Assembly (NCBI RefSeq): GCF_039555335.1
Contig: NC_092631.1
Coordinates: 12,027,701-12,091,700, forward strand
Direction of reading: 5' to 3'
DNA from: Amphiura filiformis
Taxonomy: Eukaryota > Echinodermata > Ophiuroidea > Amphilepidida > Amphiuridae
Length of the DNA stretch: 64,000 nucleotides
Shown piece by piece: positions 34,640-45,928 of this stretch. The notes beneath the pieces were generated by a model that worked only from the letters and a program-made list of their open reading frames with translations, made no database searches and was not told the DNA's origin. Every line of letters starts with the position of its first letter. Position 1 is the stretch's first letter. The position numbers were made by a program, and so were the translations under genes.

Positions 34640-35111
34640 GGGCGCACACCACCAAATCACTCCGCGAGCGATGTAATGTGGATGAGTTCCGGTAAAATCG
34701 AAATCTTTTTAGAGGTACTTTGGGTCTTTCTGTGGACTTGTAAGGAAAAGGAGAAGCATGTTATAGCTTAAATAATACATTGAGACCTATACATGATCCT
34801 GGATCGCCCCAAAAGGTGCAAAACACAATTTTTGAATAAAGTAGGCCCGCGGATTGAAAAATGGCCAGAAACGGGTTTTCAGGGTATAGAAGGGGTCGAA
34901 AATGGTCATGGTGCTGTTTAAGCGCCCATATCTCGAAAATTAATCACAAGACTACCCGTACATTGAAACATATATTAAATTTTCATCGATTTGCAATCGA
35001 TTGGTAGTATTTTTATAGTCAATTTGTTGCCGAAAAGGCCTAAAATCGCGCACGGAAAAGGTGTGTTTTCACGTGTGTTTCAATGGGACGCTGTATTGGT
35101 GGTGTGCGCCC
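34640..35111. mobile_element. Founder-type MITE of the array (copy 1)
   Basis: 472 bp bounded by GGGCGCACACCACCAA and its perfect inverse TTGGTGGTGTGCGCCC. Interior landmarks are TCACTCCGCGAGCGATGTAA, TCGATTTGCAATCGAT and CGTGTGTTTCAATGGGACG. It is non-coding. A diverged single copy in the opposite orientation is at 60378-60750, and related ends occur at 39565 and 62186. Confidence 0.85.
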
Positions 35112-38100
35112 TTATAAGGCATTTTGGCCGGAATGAGGCCTGTCATAGAAATTAGGTCAAAAACAGGATAGATATGTGTAAAATTCCGATTTTATGGTCT
35201 GAATTAATTCTTAAGAAATCACTTAATGATTTTAAAGCTCTTTAAAATGAAAGTATGATTTAATTTTCTTAATTCGGATTGTTAAAGTTCATGAAAGTGA
35301 TGAAAAAGAGCTAAAAAGTTAACAAATTCCGCTTTTAGTGAGATCTTCTCAATCCAATACCATGTTTAAATTTGAGCACGTGTCCTTAAAACTAGTCAAA
35401 TGTCAGTTGTTTTCAGGGGGGCAAAATGAAACTTAATATCAAAATACGAATGTGTAGAAAATGTATAAACTTACTTTTATTACGTTTAAAGAAATAAAAA
35501 TGCAAATATACCACTCAAAAGACGCTGATGCGAGTGACGTTTTTGAAGAAAATGGTCATCCCTGCTAGAATGGTCAAAATCACAAAAACTGTATATTTTC
35601 TGTATTGGACGCATGACTACAAAGTTCATTTTTCTAAATCTAGATGTCCTAGAGTAATAAAACTTGAGGATTCAACTCAAAAGTTAAGAAAGTTTCTAAA
35701 TCTATGAAAAAAAGAACCGATTTTGAAACTATGTCTTTTATAAGGGCGCACACCACCAAATCACTCCGCGAGCGATGTAATGTGGATGAGTTTCGGTAAA
35801 ATCGAAATCTTTTTAGAGGTACTTTGGGTCTTTCTGTGGACTTGTAAGGAAAAGGAGAAGCATGTTATAGCTTAAATAATACATTGAGACCTATACATGA
35901 TCCTGGATCGCCCCAAAAGGTGCAAAACACAATTTTTGAATAAAGTAGGCCCGCGGATTGAAAAATGGCCAGAAACGGGTTTTCAGGGTATAGAAGGGGT
36001 CGAAAATGGTCATGGTGCTGTTTAAGCGCCCATATCTCGAAAATTAATCACAAGACTACCCGTACATTGAAACATATATTAAATTTTCATCGATTTGCAA
36101 TCGATTGGTAGTATTTTATAGTCAATTTGTTGCCGAAAAGGCCTAAAATCGCGCACGGAAAAGGTGTGTTTTCACGTGTGTTTCAATGGGACGCTGTATT
36201 GGTGGTGTGCGCCCTTATAAGGCATTTTGGCCGGAATGAGGCCTGTCATAGAAATTAGGTCAAAAACAGGATAGATATGTGTAAAATTCCGATTTTATGG
36301 TCTGAATTAATTCTTAAGAAATCACTTAATGATTTTAAAGCTCTTTAAAATGAAAGTATGATTTAATTTTCTTAATTCGGATTGTTAAAGTTCATGAAAG
36401 TGATGAAAAAGAGCTAAAAAGTTAACAAATTCGGTTTTTAGTGGGTTTTGATTATTTTAATACCATGTTTAAATTTGAGCACGTGTCCTTAAAACTAGTC
36501 AAATGTCAGTTGTTTTCAGGGGGGCAAAATGAAACTTAATATCAAAATACGAATGTGTAGAAAATGTATAAACTTACTTTTATTACGTTTAAAGAAATAA
36601 AAATGCAAATATACCACTCAAAAGACGCTGATGCGAGTGACGTTTTTGAAGAAAATGGTCATCCCTGCTAGAATGGTCAAAATCACAAAAACTGTATATT
36701 TTCTGTATTGGACGCATGACTACAAAGTTCATTTTTTCTAAATCTAGATGTCCTAGAGTAATAAAACTTGAGGATTCAACTCAAAAGTTAAGAAAGTTTC
36801 TAAATCTATGAAAAAAAGAACCGATTTTGAAACTATGTCTTTTATAAGGGCGCACACCACCAAATCACTCCGCGAGCGATGTAATGTGGATGAGTTCCGG
36901 TAAAATCGAAATCTTTTTAGAGGTACTTTGGGTCTTTCTGTGGACTTGTAAGGAAAAGGAGAAGCATGTTATAGCTTAAATAATACATTGAGACCTATAC
37001 ATGATCCTGGATCGCCCCAAAAGGTGCAAAACACAATTTTTGAATAAAGTAGGCCCGCGGATTGAAAAATGGCCAGAAACGGGTTTTCAGGGTATAGAAG
37101 GGGTCGAAAATGGTCATGGTGCTGTTTAAGCGCCCATATCTCGAAAATTAATCACAAGACTACCCGTACATTGAAACATATATTAAATTTTCATCGATTT
37201 GCAATCGATTGGTAGTATTTTTATAGTCAATTTGTTGCCGAAAAGGCCTAAAATCGCGCACGGAAAAGGTGTGTTTTCACGTGTGTTTCAATGGGACGCT
37301 GTATTGGTGGTGTGCGCCCTTATAAGGCATTTTGGCCGGAATGAGGCCTGTCATAGAAATTAGGTCAAAAACAGGATAGATATGTGTAAAATTCCGATTT
37401 TATGGTCTGAATTAATTCTTAAGAAATCACTTAATGATTTTAAAGCTCTTTAAAATGAAAGTATGATTTAATTTTCTTAATTCGGATTGTTAAAGTTCAT
37501 GAAAGTGATGAAAAAAAGCTAAAAAGTTAACAAATTCGGTTTTTAGTGGGTTTTGATTATTTTAATACCATGTTTAAATTTGAGCACGTGTCCTTAAAAC
37601 TAGTCAAATGTCAGTTGTTTTCAGGGGGGGGGGGCAAAATGAAACTTAATATCAAAATACGAATGTGTAGAAAATGTATAAACTTACTTTTATTACGTTT
37701 AAAGAAATAAAATGCAAATATACCACTCAAAAGACGCTGATGCGAGTGACGTTTTTGAAGAAAATGGTCATCCCTGCTAGAATGGTCAAAATCACAAAAA
37801 CTGTATATTTTCTGTATTGGACGCATGACTACAAAGTTCATTTTTTCTAAATCTAGATGTCCTAGAGTAATAAAACTTGAGGATTCAACTCAAAAGTTAA
37901 GAAAGTTTCTAAATCTAAAAAAAAAGAACCGATTTTGAAACTATGTCTTTTATAAGGGCGCACACCACCAAATCACTCCGCGAGCGATGTAATGTGGATG
38001 AGTTCCGGTAAAATCGAAATCTTTTTAGAGGTACTTTGGGTCTTTCTGTGGACTTGTAAGGAAAAGGAGAAGCATGTTATAGCTTAAATAATACATTGAG

Positions 38101-39529
38101 ACCTATACATGATCCTGGATCGCCCCAAAAGGTGCAAAACACAATTTTTGAATAAAGTAGGCCCGCGGATTGAAAAATGGCCAGAAACGGGTTTTCAGGG
38201 TATAGAAGGGGTCGAAAATGGTCATGGTGCTGTTTAAGCGCCCATATCTCGAAAATTAATCACAAGACTACCCGTACATTGAAACATATATTAAATTTTC
38301 ATCGATTTGCAATCGATTGGTAGTATTTTTATAGTCAATTTGTTGCCGAAAAGGCCTAAAATCGCGCACGGAAAAGGTGTGTTTTCACGTGTGTTTCAAT
38401 GGGACGCTGTATTGGTGGTGTGCGCCCTTATAAGGCATTTTGGCCGGAATGAGGCCTGTCATAGAAATTAGGTCAAAAACAGGATAGATATGTGTAAAAT
38501 TCCGATTTTATGGTCTGAATTAATTCTTAAGAAATCACTTAATGATTTTAAAGCTCTTTAAAATGAAAGTATGATTTAATTTTCTTAATTCGGATTGTTA
38601 AAGTTCATGAAAGTGATGAAAAAGAGCTAAAAAGTTAACAAATTCGGTTTTTAGTGGGTTTTGATTATTTTAATACCATGTTTAAATTTGAGCACGTGTC
38701 CTTAAAACTAGTCAAATGTCAGTTGTTTTCAGGGGGGCAAAATGAAACTTAATATCAAAATACGAATGTGTAGAAAATGTATAAACTTACTTTTATTACG
38801 TTTAAAGAAATAAAAATGCAAATATACCACTCAAAAGACGCTGATGCGAGTGACGTTTTTGAAGAAAATGGTCATCCCTGCTAGAATGGTCAAAATCACA
38901 AAAACTGTATATTTTCTGTATTGGACGCATGACTACAAAGTTCATTTTTTCTAAATCTAGATGTCCTAGAGTAATAAAACTTGAGGATTCAACTCAAAAG
39001 TTAAGAAAGTTTCTAAAAAAAAAAAAAAAGAACCGATTTTGAAACTATGTCTTTTATAAGGGCGCACACCACCAAATCACTCCGCGAGCGATGTAATGTG
39101 GATGAGTTCCGGTAAAATCGAAATCTTTTAGAGGTACTTTGGGTCTTTCTGTGGACTTGTAAGGAAAAGGAGAAGCATGTTATAGCTTAAATAATACATT
39201 GAGACCTATACATGATCCTGGATCGCCCCAAAAGGTGCAAAACACAATTTTTGAATAAAGTAGGCCCGCGGATTGAAAAATGGCCAGAAACGGGTTTTCA
39301 GGGTATAGAAGGGGTCGAAAATGGTCATGGTGCTGTTTAAGCGCCCATATCTCGAAAATTAATCACAAGACTACCCGTACATTGAAACATATATTAAATT
39401 TTCATCGATTTGCAATCGATTGGTAGTATTTTATAGTCAATTTGTTGCCGAAAAGGCCTAAAATCGCGCACGGAAAAGGTGTGTTTTCACGTGTGTTTCA
39501 ATGGGACGCTGTATTGGTGGTGTGCGCCC
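34640..39529. repeat. Tandem array of about 1104 bp units, each a MITE plus spacer, ending on a MITE
   Basis: GGGCGCACACCACCAA starts units at 34640, 35744, 36848, 37956 and 39060 (steps 1104, 1104, 1108, 1104). Each unit opens with about 470 bp bounded by this 16 bp sequence and its exact inverse, then about 630 bp of spacer. The fifth unit consists only of the MITE part and stops exactly at its right end. Units are nearly identical, differing at homopolymers and in one patch near 35335-35365 of the first unit. TTAT lies just outside both array ends; internal MITE edges carry TTATAA. No protein frame is conserved between units. Confidence 0.9.
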
Positions 39530-41059
39530 TTATCTGCTACTTGCAGCTCGTGACCATTTAATTGTTATGGGCGAACACCACTAAAAGCATGCAAGAAAAC
39601 ACTCCCATTGAAATGCACGTAAAAAGCTGGGGGGGGGGGTCCACAAAAGGCGCACACTACCAAGAAGTAAACACCCTGTTTACAGGGTCCGCGGAAGGTT
39701 TTTTAAAGTGAGAGGGGGGTCGGGGCAAAAATTGCCACTTTTCAAAAATGTGCAATAATTATGACCCCCACTGGGGGGTAAAATTTTCAAATGGCTTGCC
39801 AAAATCGCTTGCCCCCCCTCTCGGCCCGCCAAAATCGCTTGCCACCACCCTCTCGGTCCGCCAAAAAATTCTTTGCCCCCCTTGCACATGCCAAAATTTG
39901 CATATTTAAGCGTTTCCGTACCATATTCCTAAGCCTTTTTAGCGTATTTTATTTGAAAGGGGCCCCATGAATGTGTGCCAAAAATTGCTTGGCCCCCCTC
40001 TCGGCTTGCCAAAAATTGCTTGCCTCCCCTTTTAGCTTGCCAAAAATGTCTTGCCCGCCCATTTTACCCTCCCCCAGGGCTCATAATTATTGCACAGCCC
40101 CTAAAGCCATATTTATAATATTTGCTGAGGAGAACGCCCTCAATATTTTTTTGAATTCTGTTTTTACATAATTTGGCCTATATTGTACTTTATTAAACTA
40201 ACATACCCTACAAAAATCAAGATTATTATGTGCCGTTTGTCAAAATCCGAGATTTTGAATAAAACGCAGGAACCGTTGTTATTATAGCTTATTATTACGA
40301 TGGAAAGGTTAGTCGAACGCGAACACGATGTTCATGAACACAGTACGTAGGGAGAGATTGTTATTTTCGATGGGGGGAGGATGGGCATTTTGAGGGGAAC
40401 TTTTTTTTTTTTGGGGGGGGTCTTAAGGGTAACATAAAATTTTTTGTTGAACCAGGGGAAAGGGGATTTAAAGTTTTAAATGGAGAAATTCGGGAAAACA
40501 ATTACGGGGGAATCCGAAAATTGTAAGCGGACGCGAGGGGGGAACAATTTTGTTGATATTTTTCCCAAAACGCCCATTCCCCCCTGCCGTAAATAACGAT
40601 CGGTCCCTAAATTCCAATTTCCAAAACCTCGATCAGTTGTTCGGCTCAAAATTAAAAGGGGACATATCTGATAATAAAAGCTAATAGGGCCTATATTATC
40701 TATTTTGTTTCATGGAAATGTTATAATATGGCTAAGAGATTGCCCGGCGTTGGGGCTGCGCAATAATTATGAGCCCTGGGGAGGGTAAAATTGGGGGGTT
40801 TTTGGCACACATTCATGGGGCACCTTTTAAACAAATCGCTCTATAAAAAAGGCTTAGGAAAACAGTACGGAAATGCTTAAATATGCAAATTTTCCTGCTT
40901 GCTGCGCTTGCAATATATATCTACAACCATTTTAGGTTTCAACAAGGCGGTTCTTGAACCACGAGTCTCGTCTGCTTTCGTGACCGCCTGCTTTTGCGAT
41001 TACTTTTGGTAGAGAGGTAAATGAATTTGGCGGTTATCGGCTGGGCACGATTATCTGGC
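39530..41059. repeat. Patchwork of dispersed repeats rich in G and C runs
   Basis: Starts with a partial element related to the array (GGGCGAACACCACTAAAAGC at 39567). Copies of the ATAATTATGA..CCC(T/C) family follow at 39.75-40.1 and 40.75-40.9 kb, and of the CATACCCTGCAAAAATCAAG family at 40.11-40.34 and 40.62-40.74 kb. Several runs of nine or more G or C occur. No gene is seen. Confidence 0.55.
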
Positions 41060-42560
41060 TGATGGTAACTGTACCCACCAAGTTTAATGCCCATGCAACA
41101 GTTTTTACTAATATGACCTCAGATGACCCCTGGTGACCCTGAAATGAGCTTCCAAAAATTTGGCTCTAAATGTTGACTGTACCCACTAAGTTTCATGCCC
41201 ATCCGACAGTTTTTACTAATTTGACCTCAGATGACCCCTGGTGGCCTCGAAATGACCTTCCAAAAATTTGGCTTTCAATGTTGACTGTACCCAACAAGTT
41301 TCATGCCCATACGACAGTTTTTACTAATTTGACCTCAGATGACCCCTGGTGACCCTAAAATGACCTTCCAAAAATTTGGCTTTAAATGTTGACTGTACCT
41401 ACCAAGTTTCATGCCCATACGACAGTTATTACCAATCTGACCTCAGATGACCCCTGGTGGCCTCGAAATGACCTTCCAAAAATTTGGCTTTAAATGTTGA
41501 CTGTACCCACCAAGTGTCATGCCCATATGACAGTTTTTACTAGTTTGACCTCAGATGACCCCTGGTGACCCTGAAATGACATTCCAAAAATTTGGCTTGC
41601 AATGTTGACTGTACCCACCAAGTTTCATGCCCATACGACACTACGACAGTTTTTACTAATTTGACCTCGGATGACCCCTGGTGACTCCGAAATGACCTTC
41701 CAAAAATTTGGCTTTAAATGTTGACTGTACCCACCAAGTTTCATGCCCATCCGAGTTTTTACTAATTTGATCTCAGATGACCCCTGGTGACCCCGAAATG
41801 ACCTTCCAAAAATTTGGCTCATGTTGACTGTACCCACCACGTTTCATGCCCATCCGACAGTTTTTACTAATTTGACCTCAGATGACCCCTGGTAACCTCA
41901 AAATTACCTTCCAAAACTTTGGCTTGAAATGTTGACTGTACCCACCAAGTGTCATGCCCACATGACAGTTTTTACTAGTTTGACCTCAGATGACCCCTGG
42001 TGACCCTAAAATGACATTCCAAAAATTTGGCTTGAAATGTTGACTGTACCCACCAAATTTCAAGCCCATCCGACAGTTTTTATTAATTTGACCTCAGATG
42101 ACCCCTGGTAACCTCAAAATGACCTTCCAAAAATTTGGCTTTAAATATTGACTGTACCCACCAAGTTCTATGCCCATTCGACAGTTTTTACTAATTTGAC
42201 CTCAGATGACCCCTGGTGACCCCGAAATGACCTTCCAAAAATTTGGCTTGAAATGGTGACTGTACCCACCAAGTTTCATGCCCATACGAGTTTTTAATAA
42301 CTTGACCTCAGATGACCCCTGGGTGACCTCGGATGACCCCGAAATGACCTTCCAAAAATTTGACTCTAAATGTTGACTGAACCCACCAAGTTTCATGCCC
42401 ATATGACAGTTTTTAGTAGTTTGACCTCAGAAGACCCCTAGGTGACCCTGGATGACCCCAAAATGACCGTCCAAAAATTTGGCTCTAAATGTTGACTGTA
42501 CCCACCCAGTTTCATGGCCATACAGCAGCTTTTGCTAATTTGACCTCAGATGACCCCTGG
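41060..42560. repeat. Satellite of about 108 bp, about 14 diverged units
   Basis: TGTTGACTGTACCCACCAAG recurs about every 105-115 bp. Each unit also holds TTTCATGCCCAT, TTTTTACTAATTTGACCTCA, GATGACCCCTGG and TGACCTTCCAAAAATTTGGC. Typical units contain four TGACCT/TGACCC hexamers spaced 4, 4 and 5 bases. Short open frames across units reflect the repeat. A second cluster of the same unit is at 47.33-48.06 kb. Confidence 0.9.
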
Positions 42561-43049
42561 ATGACCTTGACCCACTAACCAATACAAATTTGTTCAGTCT
42601 GGGGTCAAGATGCACCCACCCACCAAGTTTGAGGAACGTGCGACCCCTAGTCTCTGAGAAAATGGTATTTTGCTTGTTACGCATAAATTATGCAAATTAG
42701 GTACTTAATTACCATATTTTGCGCTCAAAATCTAATCAGGTCGAGAACCTCTGGCCCCGCTACTCCCCACCAAATTACGTCACCGTACCCCATACGGATC
42801 TCCAGATAAGCTGTTCACAAGGTTTTTTGCTTGATACGCATCAAATACGCATAAATTATGCAAATTAGGTACTTAATTAGCATATTTTGCGCTGAAAATC
42901 TAATCAGGTCGAGAACATCTGGCCACGCTACCCCCTATAAAGTTTTATCATCATAGCACTTACGGTTCTCCAGATATCGCATTCACAAGCTTTTTCCGAA
43001 CACACACACGGACCCCCCCCCCACACACACGGACACACCCCACCATTAC
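42561..43049. repeat. Direct duplication of an AT-rich segment; no gene
   Basis: ACGCATAAATTATGCAAATT, then TAGGTACTTAATTA and AATCTAATCAGGTCGAGAAC, occurs at about 42678 and again at about 42848. A run of C and CACACACGGAC words follows at 43000-43040. Confidence 0.55.
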
Positions 43050-43232
43050 GCCACTTGCACGGTTCCGCCATTATGCACTATGTGCGGGGAGAGCCTCGAA
43101 CTGGCAGCATACATGAATGGGAATTGAACCAGTCATATAACATTCTGTGTAAGGTTACGTAATTCTTCCTTTCATGTATGCTGCCAGTTCGAGGCTCTCC
43201 CGCATATAGTGCATAAATGAACTGCAAGTGGC
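43050..43232. mobile_element. Hairpin MITE with 60-70 bp arms
   Basis: GCCACTTGCA..TTATGCACTA..GCGGG-GAGAGCC and TCGAACTGGCAGCATACATG on the left are mirrored on the right (CATGTATGCTGCCAGTTCGA and onward to GCAAGTGGC), leaving a loop of about 55 bp. The inner 31 bp of the stem are essentially perfect. It is non-coding. Confidence 0.75.
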
Positions 43233-45786
43233 TAATAGTGATTACTAAGTCTCTCCCTGAACATGTTCAGGCAAGACAAAAAGGGGGGAGCAATTTTTGG
43301 GAAGCCTTGGGGGGGCAATTTTGGCACACATTCATGGGACGCCTTTTTAATTAAACGCTCTAAAAGGCTTGAGAAAACAGTACGGAAACGCTTTAATATG
43401 CAAAAATATCTAGACCATTTAAGGTTTGCAAATTGGGATCCCCAAAATTTGGCATGTTCAAAGATTTTTTGTGATTTTGGCTTAGTAAACGGCCCAAAAG
43501 TTTGATGAAATTCTATAAACGAATTAACGAAAGTCCTTTCGTTAGTGAGGGAGGGGGTCAAAAAGTCCGATTACGTTTGTAAAAAAGTAGTTAAAAGTAG
43601 GTCAAAGACTCAAAGTTGATCTTTTTTAGGGAATTAATATATCATTTTCAAATTTTAGTATTTTCCGAAGTACGATATTGACATTTTACAGTGGTTGCTT
43701 CAAAATGATTTCAAATCAATGTAGTGCAGTACTCACAACCTGCAACTTGTAAGTTCATTTTTAAAGCAGCTTTACCACACTTTGATTCTTTTTTATTTGA
43801 AAATCCAGCAAGGCCAAAAAAGGTATGAAGAAAAAATATTTTAAAATAAAATAAAATATTTGTTTCTTCCATAAACGTGATCAATATCCAAGTTGCATTG
43901 TCGTACCCCTTCCACAACCCCATGCACCATAGCAACGGCCTTGCATCCTATGAATACAGGTTGGAATTTTCGATATTTGACACTTACGTTAGAGGGGAGG
44001 TCTTTCGTTTATAGGACTTCATCGAATTTTTGGGTTGTTCCCTTACCCAAAGTGATTCTTTACAGGCGATTGTTTAACCAGAAAGATCCTAAACAAGTTC
44101 CAGATTCCGCAGCAGTGGTTGGCATATCAACTCAGGGGTCAGGGGTGTAGCCAACATTTTTTTTGGGGGGGGGGGGCTGATTTTTCCACAAAAGTGGACC
44201 TTATCCCAAAATGTCGGACTTTTTGACCAAGCATTAGTCCGAGGCACCCTATTTAACATTAGCTTTGGACATTTAATTATTTCATTGAATTTTCACCCTA
44301 TCCCTAAAGCTAAATAGGGCGCCTCTGCCGTTTTGCTACGCTGGCAAATGGGCAAATGTTGACCTTTTTTGACCGAAAAGGCATAAAAACCCTGTTTTTC
44401 CACCCACAATGCTTGCAAAGTGATACTTTGTGGCCTTTTGGCAATGGGGGGGGGGGGGCACATGCAGCCCCTGGCTATGCCCTTGACATGCTTGATGCCA
44501 CCATTCTAGCAAGGGTAAAACTTACACTATACTCAAGGGGGAAAAAGTTCCTGCATGTATGGATAAAAAGTCACCATTCTGGCCGTGCATTATGGCAAGT
44601 TTAGGACCCTCTTTTTATTTGAAGGAATAAATAACAAGCAGTGACAAATGGTCCATGAATGCGCCTTATTCAAACTTTTTCCAACTACAATATTTCCAAA
44701 CACAATATTAGTGACAAAATGGTTCATCAAATGGTTACGATTTTAAACAACTGAAGCGGTCCGAAGATTGAGCCTCCAGTCCAGTATGGAGTGCAAAACA
44801 AAACTTACTTGTGTTGCGAGTGAGGGACCTATTGTGCAAAATTAGATAGTTGGAAATGAAGGCCCATGGAGGCACTAACCAATCCAAAGTCTATCGCAAA
44901 TAATCATAAATCATTTTTGCATTTTTGTACAAACAAGCCTTGGCCTATAGCCGGCTAAAGCAACCTAATAATATAATATTTCACATTTTAGTAAACTTTG
45001 GCAGTTTTTGTCCACACACACTCCCAACAACAAACAAACAATGCAATTGTCGCTTCACATTTTTTCTGTATTGCTGTCAGTTTTATTCCTTTCCATCGAT
45101 GTCTTGGTTGTCAATAACTAGGGTAGCAAGAAAGATTAATACGGAGCCTTTAATAGATCAACTTGTTGACAGCAGTTATGTGATAAAATTGGGATAAACC
45201 ATGACAACCAAGATGGCTATATTTACATCAGAGGTAGGTGGACAGGACATACAGAGATCAGAATAAAAATTAACTGAGAAGCAAAAAAGAAAAAAACAAA
45301 GAAAAAAAAAGAGAAGTAAAGGAAAAGAAAAGAAATGAAAGAAACAAGGATTTTTTTAAATTGTTAATTTCTAGGATGCTTTATAAGGCAGGCATTAATT
45401 ATTGTGGCACAAATCTATATACACCCATAAACAACCCACTGTTTGTCAAACCAATCACTCTGGGTGTGAGGTGGAGGGAACCCATTCAAGTTCAAATCAT
45501 GTGATACTACAGGATCTGCCCCATCAATACGCCCAGGCATTCCTCCAACATTAAGCTTTCCCCCTGCCTGAACCCAAAATCATAAAAATACACACTTTTT
45601 GAAAAAATTCCCCCTTCAGATTTCATATGTGTTCCCCCCAAAAAAAATCTGGTGTTGCCACAATTCAATATTAGAAGCTACAAGATTTCCAACAAATGAA
45701 TGCAGTTCAATATTTTGCTGTATCCCAATCATTTACAGTTGATGACAGCTGCTTAGCTTTCTATAATAGTTGATAGTTGTAAGTGA
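43233..45786. other. No gene; dispersed repeat at 43.25-43.45 kb and G runs
   Basis: 43.25-43.45 kb belongs to the family with CACATTCATGGG and GGCTTGAGAAAACAGTACGG. GGGGGGGGG runs at about 44165 and 44450 sit in hAT-like fragments (GTGTAGCC..). A purine-rich run lies at 45280-45350. No exon is recognised. Confidence 0.45.
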
Positions 45787-45928
45787 CTATTTCTTGGAAA
45801 CTCTGTTTTGTGACTGTCCATATGGACATATCTGTCTGTTGATACATTCAGAGCATTTGGGTCCAACAGGAAGGCAGGTCTGCTGTCCAAATCCTACTAA
45901 TAGAACATTAACTTCACTCCATAGGTCT
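45787..45928 (-). CDS. NTHL1: NTHL1 last exon with the 4Fe-4S cysteines
   Basis: 142 bp after TTTATTACAG, ending at TAG (45789-45787). Encodes [16 protein letters not shown], then [17 protein letters not shown] (C-x6-C-x2-C-x5-C) and a short polar tail ending SKK. The usual N-G before LLVGFG is N-V here. Confidence 0.92.

Noticed and set aside
41170..42402. Repeating open frames in the satellite ([11 protein letters not shown].. type)
   Set aside because: The frames recur because the DNA unit recurs, break at unit indels, and exist on both strands.
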